Shown here: positions 12,574 to 26,950 of the stretch, piece after piece
Position numbering within the stretch: the stretch's first letter is position 1
How the letters are laid out: each line of letters starts with the position of its first letter
NCBI RefSeq assembly: GCF_040954835.1
Contig: NC_090716.1
Location: 11,035,275-11,099,274, forward strand
Length of the DNA: 64,000 nt
Origin: Lepisosteus oculatus
Lineage: Eukaryota > Chordata > Actinopteri > Semionotiformes > Lepisosteidae
Direction of reading: 5' to 3'
Notes under the pieces: model-generated
Told to the model about the DNA's origin: nothing
Seen by the model: the letters and a program-made list of their open reading frames with translations, nothing else
Database searches by the model: none
Translations under genes and position numbers: made by a program

Positions 12574-15500
12574 CTGAAACCAACAACAGAAAAGCAAGTT
12601 AACGTCAGGCCACAGAAGTCAAAACAGGCTTATAAAGTTCCATCCAAAAATAAAGATTCCCTTATCTAACTACCGATGCTATCAGAATGCTTCTTATTTG
12701 TATAAAATATGGAATTGACTGTTATTATCTCATACCATGCCAAGTTTGAACTGACAATTATCCCACTGGCTTCTAACTCCTACGAGTTTTGGCGGGTTGA
12801 GGACTGTCTTTGCCATAAACCTCCTCTCACATTGGGAGCTGCACAGTGTCTACAGTAGCATCAGCACAGAGTGAAGGAGTGATAGATCCCAGCAAACCAC
12901 AAGGGTATATTCTATGAGGACTCAAAGGGATCAAAGGCAATTCAGTTTGATAGCAACTGAACTTTCAAACCATGGTTCCACATAGACTTTCAAAGTGCCC
13001 AGAAAAAACAGTTTTTCAGGCAGGCATTGACAGACCTCAGAGAGATAATTTTTTGCACATTACGGAATTAATCTGGAGCAAAATACAAGAAAGACTTTAA
13101 ATAAATGCAGATCATGAATCACAGGGTGTTTTTCTCCACAGGTGAAACAGAAAAATATAGAATTTCTATCCCTAGTCCAAAACAGAAAAATGAAAGCTCA
13201 CAATTAACCCATTGAGACGTACACTGTACTGTAGGTCAAATTTCAATTCTCACATCCTTTCCACCTGGAGACTCAGAACCTAAAACAGCTGATATGTGAC
13301 AGTTTTACTGAGCTCTTCATTGCGAATAGATGCTTAGCTATCAGTTACAATGTACAAAAAACACTATAAATACAAATGTACAAATATCTGTCAACAGAAT
13401 ATTTGGTCTGGTGTGATAGAGTTTAACAACATGTCTGCAATTTTACATCAATTCACTCTGAATAATTTGAAGTGTTGAAACCTGATACAAAATGACAAAT
13501 GTAATGTGGAAAAGATGTTTGCATAGTATTTTTACTAATCCATCATTCTACCAAAGCAGTATTCACATGAAAAATGATAAAATTTGTAATAAAAGTGTAC
13601 AGATATGCATTTTTACAAATGTTCTAGCACATTTTCAGATTAAGTACAAGATCGCAAAGATTCACTCACTCACTCCAATTAAAATAAAATTGGCTTAGCA
13701 GTTTGAAAAAAGAACAATTCAATACTCTTGTTTTCAGCATGGATTTCTTTAGATGCATTCCAGAATTCTCAGTGTGCTTGTTAAAAGGCTTTACAAGTTT
13801 GTATTTAACATTTTTTATACACAAAGTACTCATCATGTAAGTTATAATTAAGATGTAGAGAAAGACAGTTTAGGTTTACAAGCAGAAAAACTAATACCCA
13901 CAATTCAACACCAGCTATATCATGACACTAAACTCCCCTCTCTTTATGTAAACCACCTCCTGCAGCTTAAACTAAGAACCAAAATGAACACATTTAAGAG
14001 TCGTTCTTAATCTCATATTTTCCAACATCCTTTTTCAGATGCATGTTTGTATGCAGTTTAAGTCTACAATATAGCCTAGTAGTGTTCTTGTAAGAAAGGA
14101 ACACTCACACATGCAACCTCATACAGTACATTTACAAAAGTCTAGGTTTTACACAGGAAACTCTGAGAAAAAGCTTAATATAGACATTTTCACCTTTCAC
14201 AAGAATTAAATAGTACAAAAAGGAAACTTAAGTAATTTCTAGTGTTGCAAAAAAATAAGAGGTTGAGCATAATTATCTAACTTTGTACACTGCAGAAAAA
14301 TGGACAAGAATTAAATCGCATAAAAGTTCTTCATCACAGGTCTGTAAAATACAAGCACATGCCAGTAGTTTCAGTCTGGGATCCTGTAACCACAAAGGTC
14401 ATTTTGTATTACACTGCATGTACCAGAGCTATTTTCTTCAGGCAGCAAGTTGCTCAGCTTTTAAAGACCCACAGAATGGTTCCTCCTAACAACAGTTCTA
14501 ACAATACTGTCACTTGTTCTTTATGTGAGCAATCTCATGCTACGACTGAACTTTGCAGAAGATCACATCCTCATTTTCTTCCCTTAACTCTTTTGTGAGT
14601 CAAACATGCGACTATGTACAAAACAAAGCCATAACAATTTAACATTTAAGGCAGCCAGGCAGGTCTCTTTTGATAGAACTATCTACAGCTCATAGCATGC
14701 ATTTTAACAGCCTTATCAGCTAAGCTAGAAATAACCAAGGAACAGCATGGTTACCAGCTGTGGTACAGTACTGTATATTAAATGCATAACAGGCTAATGT
14801 GCTATTTAATTCTTCTTTAGAAGTTGAAGCATGGGCCACATTAATGTGCACTAAAATATATTTTTACGAATCTTACTTGTCCTTGACAAAATGTGGATCA
14901 CTCAGTACTGATATTATTAATATTTTGAGCTTGCACACTTTGGTTTAAGAGTTATAAACTTCATCTCTTCATGACTGAATTATTAGACCTAAGTATTTTC
15001 TGTTAGGCCATCAAAATGATTCATTTAGCTTAAAATCTTTTAAAAATGTGAATCACTGTATCCCCTTACTGATCAGTGAGTACTGGTCAGGCAATCGTGC
15101 CTTCAACTCCCACATAACAGAACAACAATGGCTAGAAAGATGCTATAAAAAACTAAATTACAGAAGGACTAGAATGGCATGTAAGTTAAACATGTTTGGG
15201 GATAAGCAACCTTTTGCCTGTGATGGAAGGACGAAGCTAAAGAAAACAAGATGCTCAGACAAGGAATGATCTTTAAATACCTGAACTTTTTGCCCATTTA
15301 ATCAAGAGGCTGAATCATCTCAAAACTATTCCCAAAGAGGCACCATGTGATCAGAAATGAAGGGTGAAAAGTTCAGTCCCTAATTGTAATGCTTATCTTT
15401 TTGAATATTACACAAAGCCACAAAAAAATGGAGGGAGAGTTTAGCACTTCTGTGTCCTAATTCATATCAGAGCCTGTTATAAAAGATCAGATCCTTTCCT

Positions 15501-18500
15501 ACTGACCCAACATAAGAACATCCTAGTCTCCTAATATTATTTAAACAATAAGGTAAAGTAATTGAGCAAATGAGAAACAGACTGGCACAGCACACCCAGT
15601 GAGCTGAGGGTTAGTAAGGGCAAGATGGTCAACCCTGCCAACCCACTATGCCAGCAGGGAGAACTAGTAACTTTTTCCTATGAAGAAAATATTTTAATTT
15701 TTATTGCTAGAAAACATAGATGGTGTTCAGCTACTTCCATTGAAAAAAGGAAATCATGGCAGTCATAAAGACACAATCTGTGCTGTACTGATTATCTGCT
15801 TTATTGAACTGTTTTTCAATGTACCAAAATTCTTTCCCAGTTAAGATTTTCATGTATAGAAAAAATAAAGTCTATTTCAAGATTTCCCTTTCCTTCTCAA
15901 GTTACAAAGATCAAAAGTTACAACAACACAAGACAGTCATTCAAGGCCATGACTTAAAAGGCGGGCATTTTTGTGAAAGCCCTAAAAAGGAAAAATATCT
16001 GAGCATGAAACCTGCCAGTAAGACAGTCTTCTGAATGTAAAAATATGATTTGTGTATTCAACAATTCTTACTTATAACAAAACGTGATTCAATTTCAAGT
16101 ACCAAGCAGAGGTTAATTCCACATTGCATCAGTACAAGAAGGAAGAAAAAAATCACAATATTTTGGGCATGGAGCCTCCATCAGGTGTGAGCTGCCTCTT
16201 TGTAGGTCTACAATAAAGAATGTTTTTTTTTATAAAACGGTATAAAGACTTCTCAAGGGGAGTTTAAGGATCCTCGTGTTCTCAAGAGCCATAGTGCTTC
16301 TGCTATATGTGCCAATGAATGAATTGTGTTTACTGTAGTTAGACTCTGGGTTTTATTGAACAATTGTTATTTAAAAAAAAAACTCTGTAGTTTATGATTT
16401 AAAATGCAGAATAAACCCTGCAGAGCTCTTACCTGAAGGACTGATAATGGTCAGCTCATTATTTATGTATTCTCATTGTACACATTAGTAGTGTTTGGAA
16501 AAAATCCCTGGAAGATTTTGGTGATCTGGTGTCCATTGGATATAAAAAGCATTGCACCTAGCACACCAGTGAACAGCAGATCAAAGTACAACTGTATCTT
16601 GAGGAGAGAAATGAATAACTAATTCATGTCCTTCGAGTTTAAAGATTTATTTGTGCGGTGCTTGGCTTCGAGAAAGCTTTGTTAATTTGAAGATTGTCAG
16701 GCTGAACTTCCTGCTGTTTTCACAGATTACAAAGCATTCTTAGATAAGCACTGGCAGGATATGCCCCCTGAAAACAAACCAATAGTACTGCATAATTTGA
16801 TTTTTACAACAGGGTTTTGCAACATGAGGTGCCTCAAAACAGTGAATTGTAAAAAGGGAAGTGGTGATGACCAATCTTCCAGCATTTAACACAAAGTTTT
16901 ACACAACATTCATTACATTGAATGTATTGCCTCCAAGGAGTGTGTGTTATTCCCACACTAAACAGAAATAGCCTTCGCTCATCAACATCTTTGCCCGAAG
17001 TGAAAACATTGCTGCATCATTTACAGTTCTGTATTTAACTTATGTTTGGTTATTTATATGTCAAAAAATAACTTGTTCTCAAGTCCCCATGTCCCAGTAA
17101 AGAAACAAGGCAGCTGTGGTATGTTGGAAGTTGTTCAAGCTAAAGCTTTTTTATGCTGGATGCAATATTTTGGCTGGACCCAATATCAAAGACAATGCAG
17201 CATGGACTCTCACAGAACTTTCCACACAATTGTTTTTTTTTTTTAAAGGTGGTAGTTTGTCACAGAACAGCAATTTGGAGCTCAGGAAGTGATGAAATAA
17301 GTTGCTACGAGTAGAAAATTTGAATTAAAACATAAAACCTTAAGAATATTGGCTGTAAACATCAAGATAATCACCAATAAACCCCAACGCTACAAACAGT
17401 AAATGAAGCTCTTCTGATTAACATAATAGGCTTCACATTCAGTTTTATCTTTGACGAAATGTAATCTGCATCCCAAATACCGAAACATGATTACCTTAAA
17501 GTTCCTGTAGTTCCATCACTGCTTACAGAATTAAACATTAAAATGAAAAACAATTCAGAAATGCAAAAAAAAAACACATAACTAAAGCTTAATAAGAGAC
17601 GTTAAGGTCCAATTTGAGATTTAACTGTAGTGCACTCCTAAATGACAATCCAACTGAAGAACTTCTCAATCTCTGACCTGCTCAGCCCAGCATGAGTTTG
17701 AGGAGTTGACTAATTTAGGCAGTTCTCAGGAGACTGACACTGAGCTGAGCTGGCACAGAGGTAAGAGCCAGGCTTGGAGGAGCGAAAGAGAGTCATGAGA
17801 AAACAGCCCCAGCAGGAACCCAGTAACACTCGACATAAATAGGAATGTCAAACAGATACATCACCTTACCCTAAAGTTATTCCCAAACAGGCAATTATAT
17901 AAAAAAACAATTTAGTAACAACTGTAGCACATTAAACTACTCCAACAAATTGTCCCTGTACCTTTATAATTGTTTACCCCATATATTTTCTTTTTGAAAA
18001 ACAAAATATGGTTCAGTCTACTAAAATAGTTTTCCATGAAAACGTCACAGAATCCTGTATACCATTTGAACTTGAACTGCCAACTACATAATGCCTGATG
18101 AAACGGCCTTGGATTCAGCACTGGTATGACAAGCCCTTATTGATATCACGAGCTTTGCAGCAAATAAAGGAGTTAATGGTGCACCACCAAGGTGAAGGTA
18201 CACACTGAACACAGATCTTTGCAGCTTGTCATTTTTCTCTCTTCCCTAAGGTCCCTTTATAACCACATCATCTACAGAAAAGCACTCCAACAAACGTCAC
18301 CGAACACTGGACTGCAAGTTTTAGTCTCAGCTGACAGATCTCTTTTTGTTTTTTACTGTGAAAAACTGAAGATCTCTAACGCCCTGACTGCACAGTTACA
18401 CAAGCCTTTTCTCTTGAATACAGTATTTTGTTTCACTATTAGCACACAAAACAGAAATCTCATCTGACTGTGATCTTCACTGCCTTGGAGACAAGTGGAT

Positions 18501-20379
18501 TCTACCATGTAGGCTACTTGCTTCGTCTTAAACAGAATGTATGGGATTTTACATTACTAACACTATTAGTAATAGAGAGCAGCGATTACCATTAATTTCA
18601 CAATAACCCCTAAGCGTGATAGGCAAATCATTTTGACATTAAAGACGTTTTGGGAATTTTGTAACACTAGGACTAGAATCCGCAAAATGCTATCTTTTAT
18701 ACTTCAAATGTAAACAAAAAAACGATTAATGTCACACTGTAAAAGGGAGTTCAGGAAGTGAACGCTGCTCAGATGAAAAATCAAATGGACTTCTTGCCAA
18801 TCACTGATGCACAGTTCTCTCAAATTCGGAAGACAGAAATGAGAAAATGTTGTCAAGAATCTTACAATTAAATTAAAGCATCACATGTAATACACGGGCA
18901 CTTTCACAACGGTACAAAAAACTTGCGCATCGAAAACAGATTTTCAAAGGTTAATTAACGCTAGCAAGTATCCAAAGGTACAGTATTACAAGTCTACAAT
19001 GAGATCCACTTCAGGGCTACAGTACGTATATAAAAACACCGTATAAAGTTAATGCGACTTGTTTTCATTGATTATTGTGCAAGAGGGGGGATAGACGAAT
19101 ACAACCAATGCAAAATAAGAGTAGTTTTGAAAGTTTTTTTATTACTTCACTTTGTGAACGGCGTCTTATGTTAAGAGCACCAACGTATGTAAAGAAATAA
19201 CGTTCACAATGCCAGAAAGGGAAACGAAAGTGATTTTTTTTTACCCAAAGCACATTAATCTTTATTTTATGGAGGCTAAACATTCAACAGTAAATTACTC
19301 GCTAAACAAGAAAAAAATCCCTACTATTTACACACTATTGTTAGAGATGAGAAATTATTTTGGTCCGTGAAACACATTTTTGAAATATCAATAAAGAGCA
19401 CTTGCTTCCTAGCTCTTTTAGTCAAAGGATACCCAGGCTCCTGAACTTTATCCTACACTGATTGAATAATTTAAAACTATCAACACAGCAACCTGCCAAC
19501 AAAGTGAAATTCAACAAAGAAAAGGCTCGGACACGTCCGAAACACCACCAAGCTTACTGGTCCTCATAAACAAAACACACTGAATTGGCTGTCCTAACTG
19601 CCGCATAGCACGGTTTTAAGAAATAATAAACATTTCCCACCTTACAGAGTGAGCGACCGATGTAGCCATTTTCCTGCTGCTGGAACTGTATCCATCCAAC
19701 CAGAGACACGACGTCAGTTCCTGTCTCAGAGTCGAGGCTGCAGTGCAGTTTGCTCGTACCAACCGCAACAGTGCCGCCCTCTGACCAGCTTAGAGAATGC
19801 AGAGTCAAAGTGTATCGTTGTAGCTTTCAGCAAATCAGGTAATGATTCCAGGAAAACGATCATTTTTGTGGTTTTCTAGTTCTGTGACACACTTATGAGG
19901 ATATATGTACAGCAGGGGAAGCCTTTTAATCCAATTCATGCACATTGTCAAAAACAACAAAAAAGGAAATACGCATGTGAAATACTGTATGTCAGGAATG
20001 TGTGTAGGTAGCCGATACGATCCGGTTGATAGTGTAGCACCACCTGTAAGTGGTTGACCTATCACTGTCAGAACAACCAACAAAGATACTAGATCAGGTT
20101 TTTAAAAAGAAATCTGAAAATGAATAAAAAACAGTTACAGATGGCAGGCCAACAAAACCCACTAATGTAAAGTCACAATACAGTGTTGAGCCTGTATGTG
20201 CCATAGCATAGAGACAGCCAGCATCTGGGATTCTGCATTCATTGTCATCCTGAAAGATGTGAAGATGACCATTCGGCACCATTAAGGAGAAATTAGCTTT
20301 GTCCTTACCTTCTTAAGGAATAAGTAAACCCCAACCATGTCAATAAAATATGCCCAACCACATTAAAGAAATATCAGAA

Positions 20380-20924
20380 CCCTTCACTGCTGGAACTAAG
20401 CACTCAGGGCTGTAGAAGTGTTTTGGTTGGTGCCACATTTGCACTTGGCCATTTGTCAAGAACATGGTGAAAGATGATTCATCTGACCATATCACAGTTC
20501 TCCACTGCTTGGTAGTCAATTGCTTGTGATCTTTGCACCACTGGAGTCACAAACATACAATGTCAAGTAGGATGAGCGGCTTGTTCCCTGTAGCCCGACT
20601 ATGGTGTCCCATTACGCGGAGTTTTGAATGAGACTGGCTGCTCTCACTACTGGTCGAGGTTTGTAATCAACTGACCTGCAGCTGCTTGTCTGTTTTGCCT
20701 CACACTTTGAATGAATGCATGGGATTGTAATTCTGTATCATGCACTTTTGCCCACTTATGCCTTCTGCTGGTGACGTCTTTCCCTCTGAGCTCCATCTGA
20801 CATCACCTTAGACACTGCTGCTCGTGAAAGATCAGCAAGCTGGCCTGGCCACTGAAGCTCCTGCCAAATGCACCCCAATAACTACTGCTGTTTCAAAGTC
20901 ACTGAGGTCTTATTTTGCAGCCAT
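20380..20924 (-). pseudogene. Tc1/mariner transposase fossil
   Basis: Read on the minus strand from an ATG at 20924, the frame gives an N-terminal helix-turn-helix-like stretch (MAAK-stop-DLSDFETAVV, then LAGASVA). Further down comes KQWRTVIWSDESSFTMFL at about 20,471-20,510, followed by a GxVQMWHQP block. WSDESSF carries the second catalytic Asp of Tc1-like DDE transposases. Several stops and frame changes make it non-functional. It lies in presumed PIK3C2A intron 1. Terminal inverted repeats were not defined. Confidence 0.7.
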
Positions 20925-23432
20925 TCTGGCCATAATTACTGAGATATCAGAAATAGTGGGATAAATGCTTACAGAGTTGGTCAGATTTCAAAGATTGTGC
21001 CTGAGGTTAATTGAGTCAATTCCAGGTATTGTAAAACAGGCCAAAATGTTTGTTTCATGTAGATAGTGCAACTACATCTTTTAAATACTGTATATGAAGC
21101 TCAAATAAAATAAGCCTGGACTCTCTCGTTGACTCGTGACACCTCACAGCTGTAATGAATCTTAGATGAACAATACCTTTGTACTGTTTCTTCTCAGCTC
21201 TCCCAAGATTTATTTTGAAATGTATAGTGTGTGTTAACCCAACAGTTATATATACTACTCATTCACCTTAAAATGAAGCCTTGAAGATCTTCCTTTTTCA
21301 TTCAGTTAGCATCAGGCTTTTTATAAGATAGATCTATTGTTCAGTTTTGTAAAGAATAGCACATTTCTCTTAGAATATCTTTGATCAAGATCACCATATT
21401 TTTAAGCAGATACAATAAAAAGCTAATTGATGCTACCTTTATTTAGTCAAGACATTTTCCACTGGATATCGAATAATGATTAGCACCCAATTAACTATGT
21501 ATTTGCCTTCAAGCCACTTTAGTATACATAGTAACTAAGACATCTGCTTCCCTTCTGCTAACATATCACATCTTGAAACATCTTCTGTTGCCAAGGGGAC
21601 CTATAACGGGACTGACACATTTCAGCTAATCTCATTGAATATAGCTGTATCTATTGATACCGTGTTCTGTATTATTACAACAGATAATTGACAGAAAAAA
21701 ACGTTCTTGGTATTCCTTCGAAAAACAAGTCTGATCATTTTCCAAGCATATTCCAAAGAACTGATGATTTGTTTCGATATCAAACATCTCAGATTTAGTT
21801 CGCGATAATGTGCCTAGGGCACACAAGTTGAGCAATGGTGTGAAATTCTAATGTTTTATGGCCTGATGGGAGCAATGCTCACTTTAAAGCATAATGGAAA
21901 TAGAAAATAGAGTGAAGATTATGAAGAATGGTCTGATTGGTCTGGAATGTGAAAACAGTGGATATTTATATGTTGTTGTTTTTTTGCTTCCCATAGCTTC
22001 CAGAAACTATCTGGATTTACAGCTCATCCACTATGGAAAAGTTGTGAATCTTGCAGATGCAGTCCTCAGTTTCCTTAAAAGCAGGCTCCTAGAATGAGAA
22101 CAGAATTCAATGTGGAATGAAAGTGAACAAGTCATAAATAGTGCTCAAGAAGAAAATGTTTATTAACAAATTTCCAGTGACACAAATGAGGTTTTAAAGA
22201 AAGAGTGACATTTATTTTGGTCTGTTAATGTGGTTTTCCTGTACTCTGTCATCTCACTTTGCTGTGAAAAGTAAAACCACTGTTTTGAACTATAGTCAAT
22301 GAAGTACTAAAATGCACCTCACTGCTATCATCACAATCCATAGCAGATCTTTACAAAGATGAAGACATCAGGATCAATCCTTACCTGGATGTTCTGTATT
22401 GGTTAGCACATTGATCCCCTGTTGTGCCTGAGCACCTGTCAACAGAACGTAAGTTTACTAAACTGCTTAGAAAACAAGTTGAGCCTGATCACTTCACATT
22501 TTCTTTTAAATTGACGACTGTTGAGATGTCGACTGCGTAATCACACCAAGACTTAAGTCTGCAGATCATGGAGAAAAACCAGCATGAATCAAAATCAAAT
22601 TATATCAAACTGCTGTTCAGATCATATTATGTCACTGCATGATAATTGTATGCTCCAAAACATCTCCAGGATGTCATCATGACTAAATAAAAAATTGGTC
22701 TTCTCATTGTGCATCTTCCTGAAGTGCAAAGCATACCTTTTTCTAGCATGAGAAGAAGCTTTTGCACTGATGTGTGCTGATGGCTCATGCCTATTGCCAC
22801 ACCCTTGGGCACACTAAACCATCTATGTAGAAGCACTAGCTTTGGCTTGGAAACAATGCAATACAATACAGTACATTTACCTCCTAATTAAAGGCAGCTA
22901 CACTGCTATGCAAAAGTTTTCACATCCATCCTATGGTGTCCCATTTTGTGAAACTAAAAAAAAACTGTTTCCTTAATATTTTATTCAGAACTTGAATTCT
23001 GAATAAATTCAAATTGAAGACTTCTAAGGCTAAGATTAGTTACAGTAAACGTCAAGAAAGCTAAAGGCAAACCACCGAAATATGTTGATCGCACACGTTT
23101 TCAGACTCCTCATTCTTCAAAGCAGATCTGCTCAAGCGCTGTCCTGTTGCTTAGGGAAGCACTTATGGACAGTAGTTTCCATAACATTTAAAATGCTAGG
23201 CTTTCTTCATGTTTTATACATACCTGAAGAAGCAGTTAAAACATATTTCTGATTTTCACTTTTGAGCAAGGTCAAAACTGTACTCATTGTTATTGCCAGA
23301 CCTAAACTTTCTAAACAGATGCTCTGTGCCCATGACTGCTGCAGTAAGGCTACACAGAAAGAACTTAGCTTTTGAGGTTGGCATCATGGCATTATGTAGG
23401 CATTTAATTATCATACAGTGACATAACACACA

Positions 23433-23715
23433 GGCGGCACTGTGGTGCAGTGGTTAACACTGCTGGGGGACCCAGGGAGCCTTCTGTGTGGTTTGTATGT
23501 TCTCGTGGGTTTCCTCCCAGAGTCCAAACACATACTAATAGGTTAATTGGCTTCTGGGAAAACTGGCCCTAAGTGCGAGAGTGGGTGTATGTGCCCTGCG
23601 ATGGTATGACGTCACATCCAAGGTGTACCCCGCCTTGTGCCTACTGTTTGCCAGGAGAGGCTCCAGCTCCCCTCCAACTCTAAGTTGAATGAAATGGTTA
23701 GAAAATGAATGAACA
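23433..23715 (+). mobile_element. tRNA-headed SINE, copy 1
   Basis: Head GGCGGCACTGTGGTGCAGTG carries an A-box-like TGGTGCAGTGGTTAACAC. The body has the family signature GGTTAATTGGCTTCTGGGAA and the tail is GTACCCCGCCTTGTGCC ... GGCTCCAGCTCCC. Other copies or fragments are at 29,931, 39,803, 47,607, 59,300 and 61,941. The element is inferred to be Pol III-derived. Confidence 0.7.
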
Positions 23716-24889
23716 AACATAAAGCATTCTGAACTGTTATGTATGACAGTTTGCATCAGATTTTTGTTTTGCACTTCGATTTTCCTCTTTGGCACAAGGA
23801 CTCTTGAATGTGGGCCTCTTTGTATGTGAGCAGAAGGCACATGTGAAATTCCTTTGACACCCAGCCCTAATAATTCTCTACAGATTCTACACCAAAACAC
23901 ATATCACACTACCTTCAGGCCACTGTTGGGATGTCTGTGTGGGTCCTGTACAGTATGAAGCCACTGCTGCAATGCCTTATCACTGCCGTTAAATGATCAT
24001 GTTTTAGCTTACTTTCAGCATCAATTCAAGTACACAAAACTTTTACCCTGCAATGTAAGAAAACCGAGATGACCTCTAAAAGGTACTTTTTCTATGAAGA
24101 AAACTTTAGAAGAATCAGAAATAAGAAAGGTGCCACAGGGCATGGCAGAATTTCAGCGAGTTGAATAAAGGTTGCTGGGTGAACAGAGATTTATTATTGT
24201 AAGAACAAGAGTGACAGCTCTCTCCATAAGGCTCTCACTGTCATTTCTAAAAATAAGCAACCAAAGCAGAGGTTTCACTGTTTGTCGGAGGCCAAGCAAA
24301 CAACTTCAAACTTAAATTTGATGTTAATTTTTAATGCATTTGAACTATACAGTGCACAGTACACCATCATCTGAGCAAACTATTTGAGCTTTGGCTCAAA
24401 TTCATTAATTCTACTCTTCATGAGCCTGAAGCAGGGAATGTGACCTACAGTACATCCAAATACTTTGCATGCAAGATGCTACAGCGGTTATGATTTTCGC
24501 GAAGATTATTAATCTTAAATCTATTCTTTGGCGTTTGCACAAGAATGTGGCACAGGGTGAAAAGGGAAACTGAGTTAGCATAAACGGTTCTCTTTAAATT
24601 AGGAAAACATTTTATAAAAGAAGAGCATTTACCAATTTGAGCATCGCTTATTTTATATTGTATTATAAAATGGACAATCCAGGTCTTATGAGCTGCTCCT
24701 TGAGGTAGCAGCCACCAGTATCAAAACAAATGGTTTATGGATACGGTCATTTTTCACCATGTACCAAGTTAATGTCATAGCAATGTATGGTTCATACAAC
24801 CTTGAAGCAAATACTTGCCACATCTAAATAATATTATTGTATGGGATGCATTTAACTATTTGGCCCCAGTGTGCAAAGTGAAACTAATT

Positions 24890-25065
24890 TATGCAGATAA
24901 TTCCTTACACTTATATACTGCAGCTCTTTTCTGGACACTCCACTCAAAATGCTTTACAGATACAGGTATGAGGAGTCCCTTCCACCAATGTGTAGCTCCC
25001 ACCTGGATGATGGGAAGGCAGCAAAAATGGACATTACACTCACCACATGTGGTGTGTATTATAAT
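24890..25065 (-). mobile_element. Short interspersed repeat with AAAGCGCTTTGAGTG-type tail, copy 1 (reverse)
   Basis: The reverse complement of this stretch matches the 45.1 kb copy: ATCATCCAGGTGGGAGCT, then the tail TGTAAAGCATTTTGAGTGGA, GTGTCCAG and TATAAGTGTAAGGAATT. This tail is typical of a common fish SINE/LINE 3' end. Confidence 0.6.
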
Positions 25066-25849
25066 ACAAAAACAGGTCATGTAAGGCTTTTAGTCTTCGT
25101 TAAAAAAAAAGACTTAAATCAGAGGAACTCAAGAGTTCACTCAAAAAGGATGACACAGGAATATTACCTTATGTATTTCAAATTTTTAAAAAAGCATTTT
25201 TAAGATGTATAAATGAAAGGAAGAAATATACACTGTATTTGCTTTAATATGATTTTAACTCCAGGCACCCCTTGAAGTGCCTGAATCCAGGAAGAAAATA
25301 ATATAGAAAAAACTAATAGCCCCAGGCTCGAGAAAGTTAAGCATGTTTATTGTGACTAACCCTAAACCAGTTTCCACTGGTTTCTAAAGATCTTGGTGTG
25401 CATCTAAGCATAACGCAACACAAATGGAATACAGGAGAATAAACAATCTATACGATTAAGATCCATGGGCGTTTCCTTTCCGTACACACAGCCACATTTT
25501 AATGTAAAATAGTCTTTGGTCGTTGTAGTATTTAACTTAAGAAAAGTTAAGTGAAATTACTGCAAACAACATTGCTCTACGTCTTTCGCAACACGTTAAA
25601 AGGCCATGCAAAAACAGTGAAATGGCACTAAAGCGGGATTTGTGCCCTCATCATTAAGTCCTTAGTATGCACTATGAACAACAGGGGGAAATATGTAGAA
25701 ACCAAGAACATAAGTGTTATCTTTAAGTTGAAGCCACACACACACACGGAGAGAGATTTCCCACCAAGATCTTGGTGGTAGTCCACAAAGGGTGCACTTT
25801 TTGGCATCTACGCATTTTTTAACAATCCACAAAGGTAAACCTCAGCTCG

Positions 25850-26950
25850 ACATCTTCCACCAGTTAACTGGTGTACGACTGTGCGCTTTGCAACGCAACT
25901 CAACAGCACTTGCAACATCTTTGCGCAGCTAAGCTACACATAACGTAGCGTGGCCGAGCAAAAGCTTTAGTCCGACGGCACACATTGGTTGAACAAGACA
26001 ATCTTCTTCATCGGGGATGTTGCGACAGATAAGATACTAACCTTTACCACTTAAAAAACCCACACTGACATCACCTCCCCAAGCAGGCTTAATGGAACGC
26101 CACGTACGTCTCGGTGCAACGCAACTTGACAGGGAAGTCAACCAAACCCCAAACTGACAGACGCCTGCTAGGCCCAATACCCTGCCTAGACGAAGCCTTA
26201 AATAAATCGAGGAGGACGATTCTGTCCAATGGCCGCGGAGAGAGGCGGAGGGTTGCCATGGTATTTGCGAGTTTGGGCTGGGCCATGGGTAGGAAGGGGC
26301 GGGGTTAAAGGCTCTGGTTTGTGTTACAGTAAAACTATAACTGGAGCTGCGGCGGAGACCTAGGTGAATGAAGGATCCTGCAAAGAAGCGACGAAAGATT
26401 GTTTTTTCAAAAAAAGGCGATGACAGCTAACAGAGTAAGAGAAAGAACTTCGATACGTTACGGATATAGCGCTCTTTGCGTTTTAGGATAGTACAACTTT
26501 TTTGGGGGTGAACTAGCCCTCTCCTTTGGATGTCGGGTTGAAAAGAAATCCCGGGTCTAGCGTGCTCAGATGTTGTAAATACAGCGAGATGTGAATGTGT
26601 CTTCAAGTTTTTAGATAGTGTAAAGTCAGATTCCGATTATTTATGTATGAAACATCATCTGCATTTAGAAGCTAGTCGAAACCGTAAACGGACAGCGACG
26701 GTGAATCCCTCGGAAATGTGACAGTTTATCCACGCTTAGCCGGAGAGCGGAGAGGGGAAAACAAACGCCGATCTGAAACACGGAGGCCGGCGTCACTCAT
26801 TAAGTCACTCATTGGTTTGCCTTTTTTTTTTTTGGTTTTAAAGTCAGTGTGCAGCAGGAGTAAAACTGAATCCGACAAAACTCTTCCAACGGGCTTAGTC
26901 GTTTTGCAAAACCGTAAGGTGTGAATACAAGCAAACAAAAACGAGTATGA
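25850..26950. promoter_or_regulatory. CpG-rich promoter region of NUCB2 (possibly bidirectional with PIK3C2A)
   Basis: CpG density is clearly higher here than in the flanks. On the plus strand there is CCAAT at 26226-26230, then GGCCGCGG, a CCATGG (26256-26261) and a GC box GGGGCGGGG (26296-26304). These suggest NUCB2 transcription starting near 26,320-26,370. Candidate exon 1 donors are ACCTAG|GTGAAT (about 26,360) and GTAAG|GTGTGA (about 26,918); the sequence does not decide between them. CpG-rich DNA also extends left to 25,850, so minus-strand initiation for PIK3C2A is possible. Confidence 0.6.

Larger units (their letters stand above)
12574..25849. other. Long non-coding stretch upstream of PIK3C2A coding exon 1
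   Basis: Probably PIK3C2A intron 1. It contains the Tc1-like fossil (about 20,380-20,924), a SINE (23,433-23,715) and a short repeat (24,890-25,065). A (CA)n tract lies near 25,737. Elsewhere I see only AT-rich DNA with isolated short frames and no coding signature. PIK3C2A's non-coding exon 1 should be here or at the CpG-rich region to the right. Confidence 0.6.

Noticed and set aside
26718-26924. 68-codon frame in the NUCB2 promoter region
   Set aside because: It is an arginine/lysine-rich chance frame in CpG-rich 5' sequence without homology; NUCB2 begins at 27685.
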